NCBI RefSeq assembly: GCF_900107435.1
Contig: NZ_FNPZ01000005.1
Coordinates: forward strand, 1 to 64,000
Direction: 5' to 3'
DNA length: 64,000 bases
Source of the DNA: Herbiconiux ginsengi
Lineage (GTDB): Bacteria > Actinomycetota > Actinomycetes > Actinomycetales > Microbacteriaceae
Shown here: positions 43,417 through 52,471 of the stretch, piece by piece
Position numbering within the stretch: the first letter of the stretch is position 1
Layout: each line of letters begins with the position of its first letter
The notes under the pieces: model-generated
The model's input: only the letters and a program-made list of their open reading frames with translations
What the model was told of the DNA's origin: nothing
The model's database searches: none
Translations under genes and position numbers: made by a program

Positions 43417-45290
43417 TTCGCGGGGTGCACGGGATACAGCTGAATCGACTTTTGATGCATAGATTTGGACGATCTCTCGTCCTGCGGTGCTTCCGGTGTT
43501 GCGAATCGACACCTTGACAGCCAACCCGTCGTTGCCGGGCTCGACTGCGAGATCTTCAAAGGCAAACGTTGTGTAGGAGAGCCCATATCCGAAGGGGTAG
43601 AGCACCTCCTGCTCCCGAGCGTCGTATCCTCGGTAGCCGACAAATGTGCCTTCTCCGTACACCGCCCGCGAGTGTTCACCCGGAAAATTTAGGTAGCTGG
43701 GAGCATCTTGCACACGGAGCGGGATGGTCTCGGTGAGACGTCCCGATGGATTTACCGCGCCGAACAGCACGTTGGCGATAGCAGCTCCGCAGCCATGCCC
43801 GAGGAGACCGCCGGAGAGGATCGCGGGCACGAGAGCATGCACGGGTGCAAGATGTAGGACGCCGCCGGCCGAAAGGACAACGACTGTATTTGGTTGTACC
43901 GCGACAACGGCTTCGAGAACGGCCAGCTGTTCCACTGGCAGATCGATGGTGTCGCGATCGAACCCTTCGGACTCGTTAGATTCTGCCAGTCCAAGGAAAA
44001 CTACCGCGACATCGGAGTTCCTTGCTCGCTCCACTGCCTCGGAGCACAGAGCGTCGGAGCCACCTGATCCGTCGGTAGTGAAGCCAACTGCATGTTCGAC
44101 AGTCGCCTGAGGAGCGGCAGCTCGAATCTCGGTCAGCGGAATGTCAAGGTCAGTGACTCGGACGTGCGAGCTACCGCCGCCTTGATACCGAGGCTCAACA
44201 GCGAAAGCGCCGATGACAGCGATGCGTCCACTGCGGTCGAGCGGTAGAAGCGCTCCATCGTTCTTCAGGAGTGCGATGCTGCGGGTCGCAGCTTCACGCG
44301 CGAGTGCGTGATGAACTGTGTAGTCGACCGAAACGTCTCGCCGGTGGTACCGCGCGAGTAAAGCAGTTCGGGCAACTGCGGTCGCCGCGCGATCGACGTC
44401 CCTTTCGTCGAGTGTGCCGTTCAAAACTGCATCTACCACGCTCGCGTTGAAGAATCCGGTGTCGCCTGGCATTTGAAGGTCGAGGCCAGCTGCGACCGCG
44501 GCTACACGATCGCCGACGGCACCCCAATCGCTTATGACGGCGCCTTGGAATCCCCAGTCTCGGCGGAGAACATCTGTAAGCAGGAACTTGTTCTGCGAGG
44601 CTAGGACTCCGTTGATGCGGTTGTATGAGCACATCACCGTCCACGGGTGCGCGTCTCGGATAACTCGTTCGAACGCGCGCAGATAAATCTCGCGGAGGGG
44701 ACGATCTGCGACGTCTGAACTCAGACGCATACGGTCGAATTCAGCGTTGTTAGCAGCGAAGTGCTTCAGGGATGCGCCGACACCGCCCCCTTGGAGCCCG
44801 TTGACCCATGGGGTTGCCAGATGACTGGTCAGGAATGGGTCTTCACTGAGGTACTCGAAGTTGCGGCCGCAACGAGGGTCCCTCTTAATGTTGATTCCGG
44901 GACCGAGAAGCACGTCCACTCCCTGGTCTTGCGATTCCCGAGCTAGTGCCGCTCCGACGCGCTCCATCAGCTCACCGTCCCAGCTTTGCCCCAAGCCGAC
45001 AGCCGGAGGGAAACATGTCGCCGGGGAGCTAGCACCTAGGCCCAAATGATCTGCTGCCGAACCCTCTTGTCTACGGAGCCCGTGTGGCCCGTCAGACATG
45101 ACAAACGAAGGTACTCCACGCGCCGCGCTTGACTCCCAGAAAGATGACCCACCTCCAAGCGATGCCTTTTCTGAAAGAGCAAGTTGCGCGACGGCGGCGG
45201 ACGCTTCTACCTCGATTGTGCTGGGCATCTGAGTCTCCTGTTCCAGCTTGTTATCTCGACTTGTTCGGATCCACTGTTCGGGGTGACACT

Positions 45291-46737
45291 TCAGCCAAGG
45301 GTGAACGCATGAAAGTCCACTGCTCCCTTTCCGCGGTATCGGAAGTACAAGGCAGACGACTCGCTGAGTCCCGGCGGGAGCTCTGCGAGGCTTCGTCCTG
45401 ACGAGTCGGAAACCCGGACGCTGGCGAGGGGGACGCCGTTGAGCTCGGTGCTGATCTGTAGGTCACCAGAACCGCCTCGAGTGTCGATCTCGATAGAACG
45501 GGTGTCTTTGAGGTCGAAGTACTTGAACCCCGCCACGGCGCCGTCGCGCAGGTTGGCGATGTACTGATCACCATTGCCTTCGCGATCCCGTCCGGTTTGG
45601 GTGAAGTAGGGATGTGCACTGTGGCTTCGGAACAAGCTCAGGTAGGGAACTGGCTTTGCGCCGGCCGCGGACTGCAGTACGCACGCGATCCGTGCTGCGT
45701 ATTTTCCGACTCCCGGCAGTGGTCCGTTGTGAAGCCCCGAACTGGTCATCTCCGCCTGGGTGAAGCGACCGTTCTCGTCGATGTCGATTGGTTCTGCGGC
45801 TGCCTGGCGGCTGACCTGGTCACGATGCGTGTGCCTGTGATAGAAGATGTACCACTGGCCGGCGATCTCGACTAAACCACCGTGATTATTTGAGGTGTAG
45901 TTCAGAGCGTCCTTCGGAGCGCGACCGTCAAGGCCGATATCGCCGTTACTGATCAGCACGCCTGCAAACCGGTACCCCTCTGCGGGGTGGCTGCTGGTCG
46001 CATAGCACAGTTCGTGACCGTGGATAGATGAATAGACGAAGTAATACGTGTCGCCGATCTTACGAATCGATGAGGCTTCGAAGAACTCGTGCCCCTCGAA
46101 TCCGGTCCCCTCGCTCGTACCTGCCATAGGGACTATGAGCCTCGGCCCCGCCGAGATCGTTGTCATGTCGTCTTCTAGAGCGACAACGTAAGCGCCCTTG
46201 TGTTCGAGTTTGTGCTTATCCGCGACCCGCGAGGTAATGGGATTATTTGGCGCGAACCCAAAGTAGAGGTATACCTGGTCCATCATCATCTACAAGCACC
46301 CCAGGATCGAAGGGGAACGGCTGCCCGGCGATCGATCCGAGTGGTGATCCACTCTGGTCGGAGACATGCCCCAGGAACTGGTATGGCCCTTGGGGAGCAT
46401 CCGCGACGGCGACGGAGATGCGTGGCACGAACTGCATCCCGTAGTAGAGGTAGAAGCGGCCGTCGCCGCCCTGGACCACGTCGGGTGCCCAGAGGGCGAT
46501 CTTGCCTTTGGGGTTCCCCGGATCTTGGTCTTTTCGGTATGCCACCCCATGCGACGTCCAATTGCCGAGATCCGTGAGCGGAGCCGACCAGACAACATAG
46601 TCGTTCATACAGTACTTACGTCCCCCGAACCGGTCGTGAGACCCGAAGAGGTAGACGCGGTCGTTAAAAATTCGAGGTTCTCCGTCGGGTATGTATTCCC
46701 AGTCGGGGAGGAACGGATTGACGGCGAGGTGGGTCAA
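45291..46737 (-). pseudogene. Glycoside hydrolase family 43 gene, frameshifted (cluster B)
   Basis: A paralogue of 3780-5240 with the same TTG start (46737) and PFLPDWEYIPDGEPRIF. The first frame runs to FDPGVLVDDDGPGIPLL. The correct continuation, QVYLYFGFAPNNPITSRVAD, is one frame over and ends at 45291. An extra C in GGACCAGG near 46276-46281 (GGACAGG in the paralogue) explains it. The acid Glu in HEFFEASSIRKIGD is downstream of the shift, so the product is inactive unless the extra base is a sequencing error. Confidence 0.9.
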
Positions 46738-46819
46738 GATCGCGGCTCCTTATTCGCGGTGACGCACGGGAAGATGAGGGTGCGCAGCTCAGCGACGTGG
46801 ATGTCAATTGGATTGGGCT

Positions 46820-48145
46820 CTAGCGCACGCTCTTGATCGGCATGACTGCTAGGGCTCCGAGCAGGGCGATGACAACCACAGCGACGTAAATCGCGAGATA
46901 CCCACCGAACACAAGCACGATGACTCCAGCGACTGCTGGACCGATGACTCCGGGCAGGGTCGACGCGATGTTGAGCACTCCGAGGTCTGTTCCGAATCTC
47001 TCCTTGTCCGGCAACACCGAGCTGATTAGGGCTTGGTCGACCGCGATGAACGTTCCAAATCCAAGTCCGACGAACACAGCGGAGACGATCATCCCCGGCA
47101 CGGATGGCATCAAGATCGGCACTAGCGCGGCGAGGGCGATGACAAGGCCGCCTGCGAGCACGAGTGGCTTTCGACGTCCGATTCGGTCTGAGAGCGGACC
47201 AGAAATGGCCGTGGAGATCAGGATCGTAGGCAGTGTAGCGAGCCCGAGGAGAGGAGCCAGTTGCAACGACTCTTCGACCGGGACGCCGATGTAGTCCTGA
47301 AGTATGTAGAGGGAGTAGGTGTTGAGGAGGCTGAATCCGCCAAACAGAAGGAACCTTCCCAGAAACCCCCAGAAGAAGTCGGGATGTTTGATCGGGCTGA
47401 CCCAGAAGGCTTTGAGGAACGCGAGCACGTTAAAGGGCTGCCGGTGTTCTCCACGATTGTCTCGGTCCTTGACCGCGACGACGAACCAGATGGTGAGCAG
47501 AAGTACGGCACCCGCTATAGACGTATATCCAAGGGGGATGTTCTTCACGAAGAAGGATCCGATGATTCCTCCGAGGACGCCTGCAAGCAAAGTCCCCAGT
47601 CCGACGAGAGTCGAGTAGCGACCCCTGAACCTAACGGGCACCCGGTCAGGGAGAATTGCCGTGAAGGGCGCGCCCATGGCGTTGAATCCGAACTGTACAA
47701 AAACTACTGCAATGGTGAGCGCCGCGATCGAGGGAGCTAGACCGGCTGTAATCATGGCCACCGAGCCAATGACAGCACCCACCAGAATCCAGGGCCTGCG
47801 AGCGCCGAATCGAGTTCGAGTCCGGTCAGTTAGAACGCCGGCGAGGGGCATCGCAAGCATTGCAGCAAAGGCGGAAATGGCGCTAATTGTCGCGAGCGCG
47901 CCTACCTTTCCGGCGTCGTCGATCTGCTGCGCCTGAACTGCCGCGAAGTAGTTCGTCGCGCTGAATGCCAGAAATGGAACCGCGGCAACGAAGGGGGCAA
48001 AGCGGAACAGAGGGCGAAGCTCTCTTGGAAGTTTCTCTTTGGTCTGTTGGCCCATCTTCATCGCCTCTCCAGGCCCGGCCGGAATGGAAGAGGTCAACGG
48101 GGTGATGGGTTCAGATGACCTGTTCGGTCGTTGGGTGGGCTCCAT
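46820..48145 (-). CDS. MFS/GPH-type sugar or glycoside transporter (cluster B)
   Basis: About 441 residues with twelve predicted helices and a long cytoplasmic N-terminus. GVLTDRTRTRFGARRPWILV is the loop 2-3 signature, and SGPLSDRIGRRKPLVLAGG lies in the second half. The last 69 residues match the remnant at 3474-3683. ATG 48145 follows GAGAAAGAAG; GTG 48184 is open but has no ribosome site. First gene of the cluster B operon. An upstream inverted pair AAACCGAC (48185) / GTCGGTTT (48231) may be regulatory. Confidence 0.88.
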   Translation of the reverse strand: MEPTQRPNRSSEPITPLTSSIPAGPGEAMKMGQQTKEKLPRELRPLFRFAPFVAAVPFLAFSATNYFAAVQAQQIDDAGKVGALATISAISAFAAMLAMPLAGVLTDRTRTRFGARRPWILVGAVIGSVAMITAGLAPSIAALTIAVVFVQFGFNAMGAPFTAILPDRVPVRFRGRYSTLVGLGTLLAGVLGGIIGSFFVKNIPLGYTSIAGAVLLLTIWFVVAVKDRDNRGEHRQPFNVLAFLKAFWVSPIKHPDFFWGFLGRFLLFGGFSLLNTYSLYILQDYIGVPVEESLQLAPLLGLATLPTILISTAISGPLSDRIGRRKPLVLAGGLVIALAALVPILMPSVPGMIVSAVFVGLGFGTFIAVDQALISSVLPDKERFGTDLGVLNIASTLPGVIGPAVAGVIVLVFGGYLAIYVAVVVIALLGALAVMPIKSVR

Positions 48146-48473
48146 TGCCGCTTCTTTCTCGAGTAGTGCGGGATGAGATGACACAAACCGACGCAGTGGC
48201 GGTTTCCGCTTGGTGAGAAACCATACTTGAGTCGGTTTCTTGGCGCAAGTGGCATTTGTTCAGAGATCGAGTTGCTCGTTCGTCACGCGGAGCGGACGCA
48301 CACGTTCACCGATTGGTGACCGTAGGACGCTCGCGCATCGCCGAAGTGTTGGCGAAGAGCAGCCGCCCGGCCACACTCAAGGACAGGCGCCATCGCCGAG
48401 TTGCGACTCGTCTGGTACGGGGAGGACCGAGTATTGTGATCGCCACGGTCGCGCATCAGCCTTCAGTGTCGAG

Positions 48474-49082
48474 TCAGTCCCGTCCGCCTTGGTTCGGCTG
48501 AATAGCAATAGCCTCAAAGAAGTCACCGATCAGTTCAGCCATATCTATACTCGGGTCATACAGCCAGCGGATCTGCAAACCATCTTGCAATGCGGCGAGA
48601 ATAACCGCGAATTTATCAGGATCTAAGGTCGCGGCGAGTCGCCCGCTTGATTGCATGTCTGCGAGCAGGGCAGATGAAGCAGCCTTGTTCTGCTGATACC
48701 TGTCCGCGAAAAACTCGTGTGCGGGGTTAGCTGGGTCGGTCGCCTCCGCCGAGAGCCGAGCAAAGAGCTGCACCAGCCCTGGAACCTTTGCGTTCTCGCG
48801 AATAAGGTTCGCGATAAACTCCGCGGGGTCAACCGATGGCGACTCTCGCTGTTGAACCCATGCATCCGTGACGAGGTCGTCGCGCCTCCGAAGAACCTCA
48901 GCGAAGAGCTCTTCCTTCTTGTGAAAGTGATGCAGCAACCCAGCCCTACTGAGGTTTGCTGCTTCAGCGACCTCGCCGATCGTCGCGCCGTTGTACCCGT
49001 GCTCCGCTACCACCTGCAACGCAACATCAACCAACTCGGCCTGTTTGGCGACACCCTTGGGGTACTTGCTATTCGGACGCAT
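48474..49082 (-). CDS. TetR-family regulator of glycosidase cluster B
   Basis: 202 residues. The HTH is GATIGEVAEAANLSRAGLLHHFHKK, with LQIRWLYDPSIDMAELIGDF near the C-terminus. It is a paralogue of the cluster A regulator at 100-735 and of the scrap at 11650. It is divergent from the Gfo/Idh-GH3-GH2 operon and upstream of the MFS-GH43-GH3-GH1 operon, so it could repress both. About 290 bp between it and the MFS start contain no gene. Confidence 0.9.
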   Translation of the reverse strand: MRPNSKYPKGVAKQAELVDVALQVVAEHGYNGATIGEVAEAANLSRAGLLHHFHKKEELFAEVLRRRDDLVTDAWVQQRESPSVDPAEFIANLIRENAKVPGLVQLFARLSAEATDPANPAHEFFADRYQQNKAASSALLADMQSSGRLAATLDPDKFAVILAALQDGLQIRWLYDPSIDMAELIGDFFEAIAIQPNQGGRD

Positions 49083-49110
49083 GGCTAGATGATATCTGTC
49101 TTGCCAAGAG

Positions 49111-49170
49111 ATACCGATCGAGGTATGGTTTCAGCACCCGTTCAAAACAAACTGTGTGCTGGTTTGTTTT
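49111..49170. promoter_or_regulatory. Two inverted repeats between TetR and the Gfo/Idh gene
   Basis: ATACC-N6-GGTAT (49111-49126) resembles a TetR operator. AAAACAAAC-N9-GTTTGTTTT (49144-49152 and 49162-49170) is a second, perfect 9-bp repeat, 22 bp before the start of the Gfo/Idh gene, and ends in a T-run. Either could be the operator, and the second could also form an attenuator hairpin. Confidence 0.5.
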
Positions 49171-49191
49171 TTTAACACAGGAGTTCCGGCG

Positions 49192-50241
49192 ATGGTGCCA
49201 CGAAACGATGTCGGCGCGACCAACGAGGATCCCACCGTACAATCACTACGAATTGGCATACTCGGGGCGGCGCGAATCACGAAGATCGCGCTCATTGACC
49301 CCGCACTCTCGACGCCGGCTGTCGAGATATCCGCTATTGCGGCGCGAAACCGGGACCGTGCATCCCGTTTTGCGCGAGATCACAACATCGGTCGCGTCCA
49401 CGACAACTACTCCGCCCTCCTGAGGGACCCTGACATTGATGCCGTTTACATTCCCCTCCCGGCCTCCGCGCATGCCGAGTGGACGCTCGCCGCGATCGCA
49501 GCAGGGAAGCATGTGCTATGCGAAAAGCCGTTCACTGCTAACGCAGTCCAAGCCGAAAAAGTCGCATCAATCGCCGCCAAGAGCGAATTCGTAGTGATGG
49601 AGGCCTACCACACGGGCCATCACCCCATGATGGGACAACTTCGGCAATACCTGTCCGCCGGCACCCTCGGCGAGGTAGTGAGTGCACATGCGAACTTCGC
49701 GGTTGCCATCCCACCCGGAACAGATATCCGCTGGAATGCCGATCTCGGAGGCGGCGGACTGCTCGACGTCGGTTACTACCCAGTCAGGCTCTTACGCGAC
49801 TTGTTTGGCGAGGCAAAGGTGGCCCAGGCACGCGCGCGCGACCGGCAGGGCATAGATTCCTCTCTCACCGCACGCCTGGAGTTCGCCGGCGGCGTGCGCG
49901 GCCAGGTCGCCTGTTCGCTGTGGCCCCCAAGGCCTGCGTTCCCTTCGCTGACCATCACCGGCTCGCTGGGAACGTTGCGTGTTCGTATGCCCTACCACCC
50001 GCAAACTGCGGGCCTCATCAAGTTCACATCCAAAAGTCACCGGTGGTCGGTCCGTCCAGCCCGCACGTCTACTTACGTCGCACAGTTGACGGCTTTCCGC
50101 GACGCAGCGCTCCGCGGCGGGCCAAATATCACTGATGCACCCGCCGCCGTGCGTCAAATGCGAACGATCGACGAAATCTACCAAGCGGCCGGCATGAATC
50201 CGCGTTGCTACTCCACCCCACCAGTCTCTCGAGAGGACTAA
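49192..50241 (+). CDS. Gfo/Idh/MocA-family NAD(P)-dependent oxidoreductase
   Basis: 349 residues. Rossmann start RIGILGAARITKIALIDPAL, then the catalytic Lys in HVLCEKPFTANAVQAEKV and MEAYHTGHHPMM. DLGGGGLLDVGYYPVRLLRD is the (beta)-sheet domain block. Relatives include xylose and dihydrodiol dehydrogenases. It may oxidise a released sugar, or the C3 position of a glycosyl residue. ATG 49192 follows CAGGAG. It is two bases ahead of GH3, in one operon with GH3 and GH2. Confidence 0.88.
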   Translation: MVPRNDVGATNEDPTVQSLRIGILGAARITKIALIDPALSTPAVEISAIAARNRDRASRFARDHNIGRVHDNYSALLRDPDIDAVYIPLPASAHAEWTLAAIAAGKHVLCEKPFTANAVQAEKVASIAAKSEFVVMEAYHTGHHPMMGQLRQYLSAGTLGEVVSAHANFAVAIPPGTDIRWNADLGGGGLLDVGYYPVRLLRDLFGEAKVAQARARDRQGIDSSLTARLEFAGGVRGQVACSLWPPRPAFPSLTITGSLGTLRVRMPYHPQTAGLIKFTSKSHRWSVRPARTSTYVAQLTAFRDAALRGGPNITDAPAAVRQMRTIDEIYQAAGMNPRCYSTPPVSRED

Positions 50242-50243
50242 CA

Positions 50244-52466
50244 ATGACAACCACACCCTCACTCACACTCGCGGAGAAGGCCAGCCTCGGCAGTGGCGCA
50301 GACTTCTGGTCCACCAAAGCCCTCCGGGGCATCCCTTCCGTCTACCTCACCGATGGCCCGCACGGAGTTCGCAAACAGGGGGACGCTGTCGATCATCTCG
50401 GAGTCTCCATGAGCGTCCCCGCAACCTGCTTCCCCCCTGCCGCGGGACTGAGTCAATGTTGGAACAGCGATCTGGTCAGGCAGGTCGGCGCAGCGCTCGG
50501 GCGAGAAGCACGAGCGCTCGGCGTCCATGTCCTGCTCGGCCCAGGTATCAACATCAAGCGACACCCACTAGGCGGACGCAACTTTGAGTACTTCTCGGAG
50601 GACCCAATCCTTACTGGAGTGCTTGGTAGCGCTTGGGTTGACGGGATCCAGAGCGAGGGTGTTGGGGCATCCCTCAAGCACTTCGCAGCGAATAATCAGG
50701 AGAGCGATCGGCACCGAATAAGCTCCGACATCGACCCCCGCACTCTGCGGGAGGTTTACCTGCGCGCATTCCAGCGAGTGGTTGAGGTTTCAAAGCCCTG
50801 GACCGTCATGTGCTCATACAACCGAGTCAACAACATTCCCGCGTCTGAGAGCGCATTCCTGCTCACACGGGTACTTCGAGATGACTGGAAGTTCGACGGC
50901 GTGGTCGTCAGCGATTGGGGCGCGGTCTCTGATCGGGTCGCGGCCGCTCGCGCCGGACTCGACCTAGAAATGCCCGCCGCCGAGGGTAGCGACGACAAGC
51001 TACTAGACGCCGCGATGGACGGTTCGCTCAGTTCGGCAGTCCTGGACAGAATCGCGGAACGGGTCACAGCCCTTGCTCGGAAGGCGCGACTCAATGTGGG
51101 TCGCGAGAACGCAGTCGACTTCGACGCGAATCACGCGCTCGCGCGTGACGCGGCGACGCAGAGCATCGTGTTGCTGCGAAACAACAACGGTCTCCTCCCC
51201 CTAACTCCGGGCCAGTCGATTGCCGTAATCGGTGAAGCTGCGAGAACACCTCGTTTCCAGGGCGGCGGCAGTTCCTTCGTCAATGCCAAGCGCGTCGATA
51301 GCCCGCTGGACGAGATCCGACGAATCGGTGGTATTGATTCAATCGTTTTCGCTGAGGGCTACGCCAGCGGGGACAGCATCTCGAGCGGCGAGTTGATTGA
51401 GGAAGCAGTCGAGGCAGCGCGCGAGGCCGAGGTAGCAGTGCTATTCCTCGCCGCACCGCTGGAATCCGAAGGGATCGATCGCAAAGACCTCGAACTCCCC
51501 GCAGATCAGATTGCGCTAGCCCGGGCCGTACTTGACGCCAACAGCAACACAATCGTTGTTCTCGCCCGGGGTGGGGCAGTCCGAGTTGGAACGTTGGGCC
51601 CGATCCCGGCGATCCTCGATGGTGCGCTACTAGGTCAAGGAATCGGCAGAGCAATCGCAGATGTCATCTTTGGGATCACGAGTCCGTCTGGACGGCTGTC
51701 GGAAACTGTTCCCCTGCGGCTCGAAGACACGCCAGCATTCGGCGCCTTTCCTGGCGAGCATGGGCACGCCCTATACGGAGAGGGCCTTCTGGTTGGGTAC
51801 CGTTGGTACGACACACGAAAAATGGATGTCGAGTACCCATTCGGCCACGGATTGTCCTATACAACCTTCGCTTACTCCGAACTCCAACTCGCGGTCACCG
51901 ATGAAGGCATAACCGCCACGGTGGTAGTCACCAACACAGGTGACCAGGCAGGGCGTGAGGTCCCCCAGTTCTACGTATCCGTCTCGGATTCCGAAGTTAC
52001 GCGTCCCGCCCAAGAACTCAAAGCGTTTGACAATGTGTTCCTCGAAGTAGGCGAATCCAAAGCCGTACAGGTGCTTCTTCGCCGCGGGGATCTCGCTTAT
52101 TGGGACGTGCGAGGCGATAGGTGGACGCTAGAGAGCGGCGAATATATCGTCTCCGTCGGAGCGTCCAGCCGCGATATCCGAGCCCAATCAACGGTCCTCG
52201 TCGAAGGCGACTTTGTATTCGTCGAGCTGACTATGCACTCGACAATTGGCGAACTGCTAGCGAACCCGGTGACCAAGAGTGCTATCGCTAACGCACTCAC
52301 CACAGCTTTCGGACCTACCGACAACCCGGCCGTGGGTGGAAATGTGGTGCAGATGATCTCGCCAAGCCCACTCCACTCCGTTATTGGATTGCTGGGTGAG
52401 GCACTTGACGTAGACAAGTTCCAAGTCCTCCTCGCAACCGCGAACTCACAAGAGGTCGAGGGCTAA
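50244..52466 (+). CDS. Glycoside hydrolase family 3 enzyme (third copy)
   Basis: 740 residues. KHFAANNQESDRHRIS, nucleophile Asp224 in VVSDWGAV, QGGGSSFVNAKR in the second domain and YPFGHGLSYTTF before the fibronectin-III-like domain. The tail of about 75 residues (STIGELLANP) corresponds to those of the other two GH3s but is more diverged. ATG 50244 is two bases after the Gfo/Idh stop. Differences near the substrate pocket (GGRNFEYFSED, GHRIS region) suggest a different glycosidic linkage from 5280-7553. Confidence 0.92.
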   Translation: MTTTPSLTLAEKASLGSGADFWSTKALRGIPSVYLTDGPHGVRKQGDAVDHLGVSMSVPATCFPPAAGLSQCWNSDLVRQVGAALGREARALGVHVLLGPGINIKRHPLGGRNFEYFSEDPILTGVLGSAWVDGIQSEGVGASLKHFAANNQESDRHRISSDIDPRTLREVYLRAFQRVVEVSKPWTVMCSYNRVNNIPASESAFLLTRVLRDDWKFDGVVVSDWGAVSDRVAAARAGLDLEMPAAEGSDDKLLDAAMDGSLSSAVLDRIAERVTALARKARLNVGRENAVDFDANHALARDAATQSIVLLRNNNGLLPLTPGQSIAVIGEAARTPRFQGGGSSFVNAKRVDSPLDEIRRIGGIDSIVFAEGYASGDSISSGELIEEAVEAAREAEVAVLFLAAPLESEGIDRKDLELPADQIALARAVLDANSNTIVVLARGGAVRVGTLGPIPAILDGALLGQGIGRAIADVIFGITSPSGRLSETVPLRLEDTPAFGAFPGEHGHALYGEGLLVGYRWYDTRKMDVEYPFGHGLSYTTFAYSELQLAVTDEGITATVVVTNTGDQAGREVPQFYVSVSDSEVTRPAQELKAFDNVFLEVGESKAVQVLLRRGDLAYWDVRGDRWTLESGEYIVSVGASSRDIRAQSTVLVEGDFVFVELTMHSTIGELLANPVTKSAIANALTTAFGPTDNPAVGGNVVQMISPSPLHSVIGLLGEALDVDKFQVLLATANSQEVEG

Positions 52467-52471
52467 ATATT

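Larger units (their letters stand above)
41887..45228 (-). pseudogene. Glycoside hydrolase family 3 gene interrupted by IS481
   Basis: 45228-43417 encodes 604 codons (KHFAANNAEFDR; nucleophile Asp234 in VISDWGAV; FGYGLSYTTF), and 42348-41887 encodes the last 153. Removing the element and one CTAG restores ...SRAPRELVGVGIVDLEPG... and a 757-residue enzyme, exactly the length of the intact GH3 at 5280-7553. The insertion falls in the fibronectin-III-like domain. The N-terminal part alone lacks the C-terminal structure and is unlikely to be active. The intact paralogue in cluster A may compensate. Confidence 0.93.
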
